6,824 nucleotides of DNA from JBGOUJ01 sp041477005 (lineage in GTDB: Bacteria > Acidobacteriota > Terriglobia > Bryobacterales > JACQDG01): the NCBI GenBank assembly GCA_041477005.1, contig JBGOUJ010000426.1, forward strand, positions 1-6,824, read 5' to 3'. The notes beneath the pieces were generated by a model that saw only the letters and a program-made list of their open reading frames with translations, had not been told where the DNA came from and did no database searches. The position numbers and the translations under genes were made by a program. This document shows positions 6,738-6,824 of the stretch, piece after piece. Within the stretch, counting starts at the first letter, position 1, and every line of letters starts with the position of its first letter.

Positions 6738-6755
6738 CACCCAACCGCCTGGGTG
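6738..6755. promoter_or_regulatory. Operator-like inverted repeat next to the -10 element
   Basis: CACCCA (6738-6743) and TGGGTG (6750-6755) form a perfect six-base inverted repeat with a six-base centre, ACCGCC. It abuts the TATACT element and fills the space where polymerase would span -10 to -35, the classic position of an operator bound by a dimeric regulator. No regulator gene lies in the window, so the protein is unknown. It could also form a small stem, but it lies upstream of the predicted transcript start. Confidence 0.45.
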
Positions 6756-6793
6756 GGACTGGGTTTCGTCGGACCGCCGCACCGTGGGTTTGT

Positions 6794-6824
6794 TTTGGAA
6801 AAAAACTTTGGAACCACAGATGAA
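6794..6824. repeat. Short direct repeat and possible start of an interspersed repeat
   Basis: TTTGGAA occurs at 6794-6800 and again at 6807-6813, on either side of an A-rich spacer. It is followed by CCACAGATGAA, running to the window edge. That last string resembles the opening of an intergenic repeat built from CACAGATGAA-like units that I recall from several soil bacterial genomes. The window stops after one unit, so this cannot be confirmed here. Confidence 0.25.

Noticed and set aside
6629..6817. 63-codon N-terminal extension of the receptor
   Set aside because: The GTG at 6628 has a very strong ribosome binding site and starts directly at a signal peptide; the extension would also run through the promoter-like region.

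Overview
The window is high-GC bacterial chromosome with four protein genes. The best guess for the source is an Acidobacteriota member of the Solibacter/Bryobacter type. The main reason is the large receptor gene: a carboxypeptidase-regulatory-like (Cna-B-like) domain, then a plug, then an Oar-like beta-barrel. It carries stock phrases (IPLNGRD, FPNNVIPASLLSPLAQ, GNAGRNIVKGPG, FRLEAFNVFN) typical of the large receptor families in that phylum. The assignment is an inference from protein style; there is no rRNA or marker gene here.

Layout. Positions 1-175 are AT-richer DNA with a REP-like hairpin (99-125), read here as the leader of a plus-strand gene. Positions 176-859 (+) encode a six-helix membrane protein of the PAP2 phosphatase/sphingomyelin-synthase-like superfamily. 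A 78-base convergent gap (860-937) has competing inverted repeats but no clear terminator. The rest is on the minus strand, read right to left: TonB-dependent receptor (6628 to 3488, GTG start with a very strong ribosome binding site), exported metal-dependent amidohydrolase (3477 to 2194) and exported M19 membrane-dipeptidase homologue (2164 to 938). The right end (6629-6824) is the control region: a TATACT -10 candidate abutting a perfect CACCCA-N6-TGGGTG inverted repeat, and a leader of about 100 bases with a possible hairpin.

How the genes may work together. The three minus-strand genes are 10 and 29 bases apart with no terminator between them, so they very probably form one operon. Both hydrolases have N-terminal signal peptides and complete metal-ligand sets. 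The simplest reading is a nutrient-scavenging locus: the receptor imports a small amide- or ester-linked compound or peptide across the outer membrane, the amidohydrolase removes an acyl or amide group, and the dipeptidase splits a dipeptide, possibly one with a D-residue. The substrate is unknown and this is inference. The PAP2 gene converges on the operon and is probably unrelated to it.

No mobile element, CRISPR array, tRNA or rRNA was seen. The most unusual items are the operon composition, the operator-like palindrome, a lipobox-like LAGC in the receptor signal peptide, and the REP-like hairpin that argues against the longest PAP2 start.
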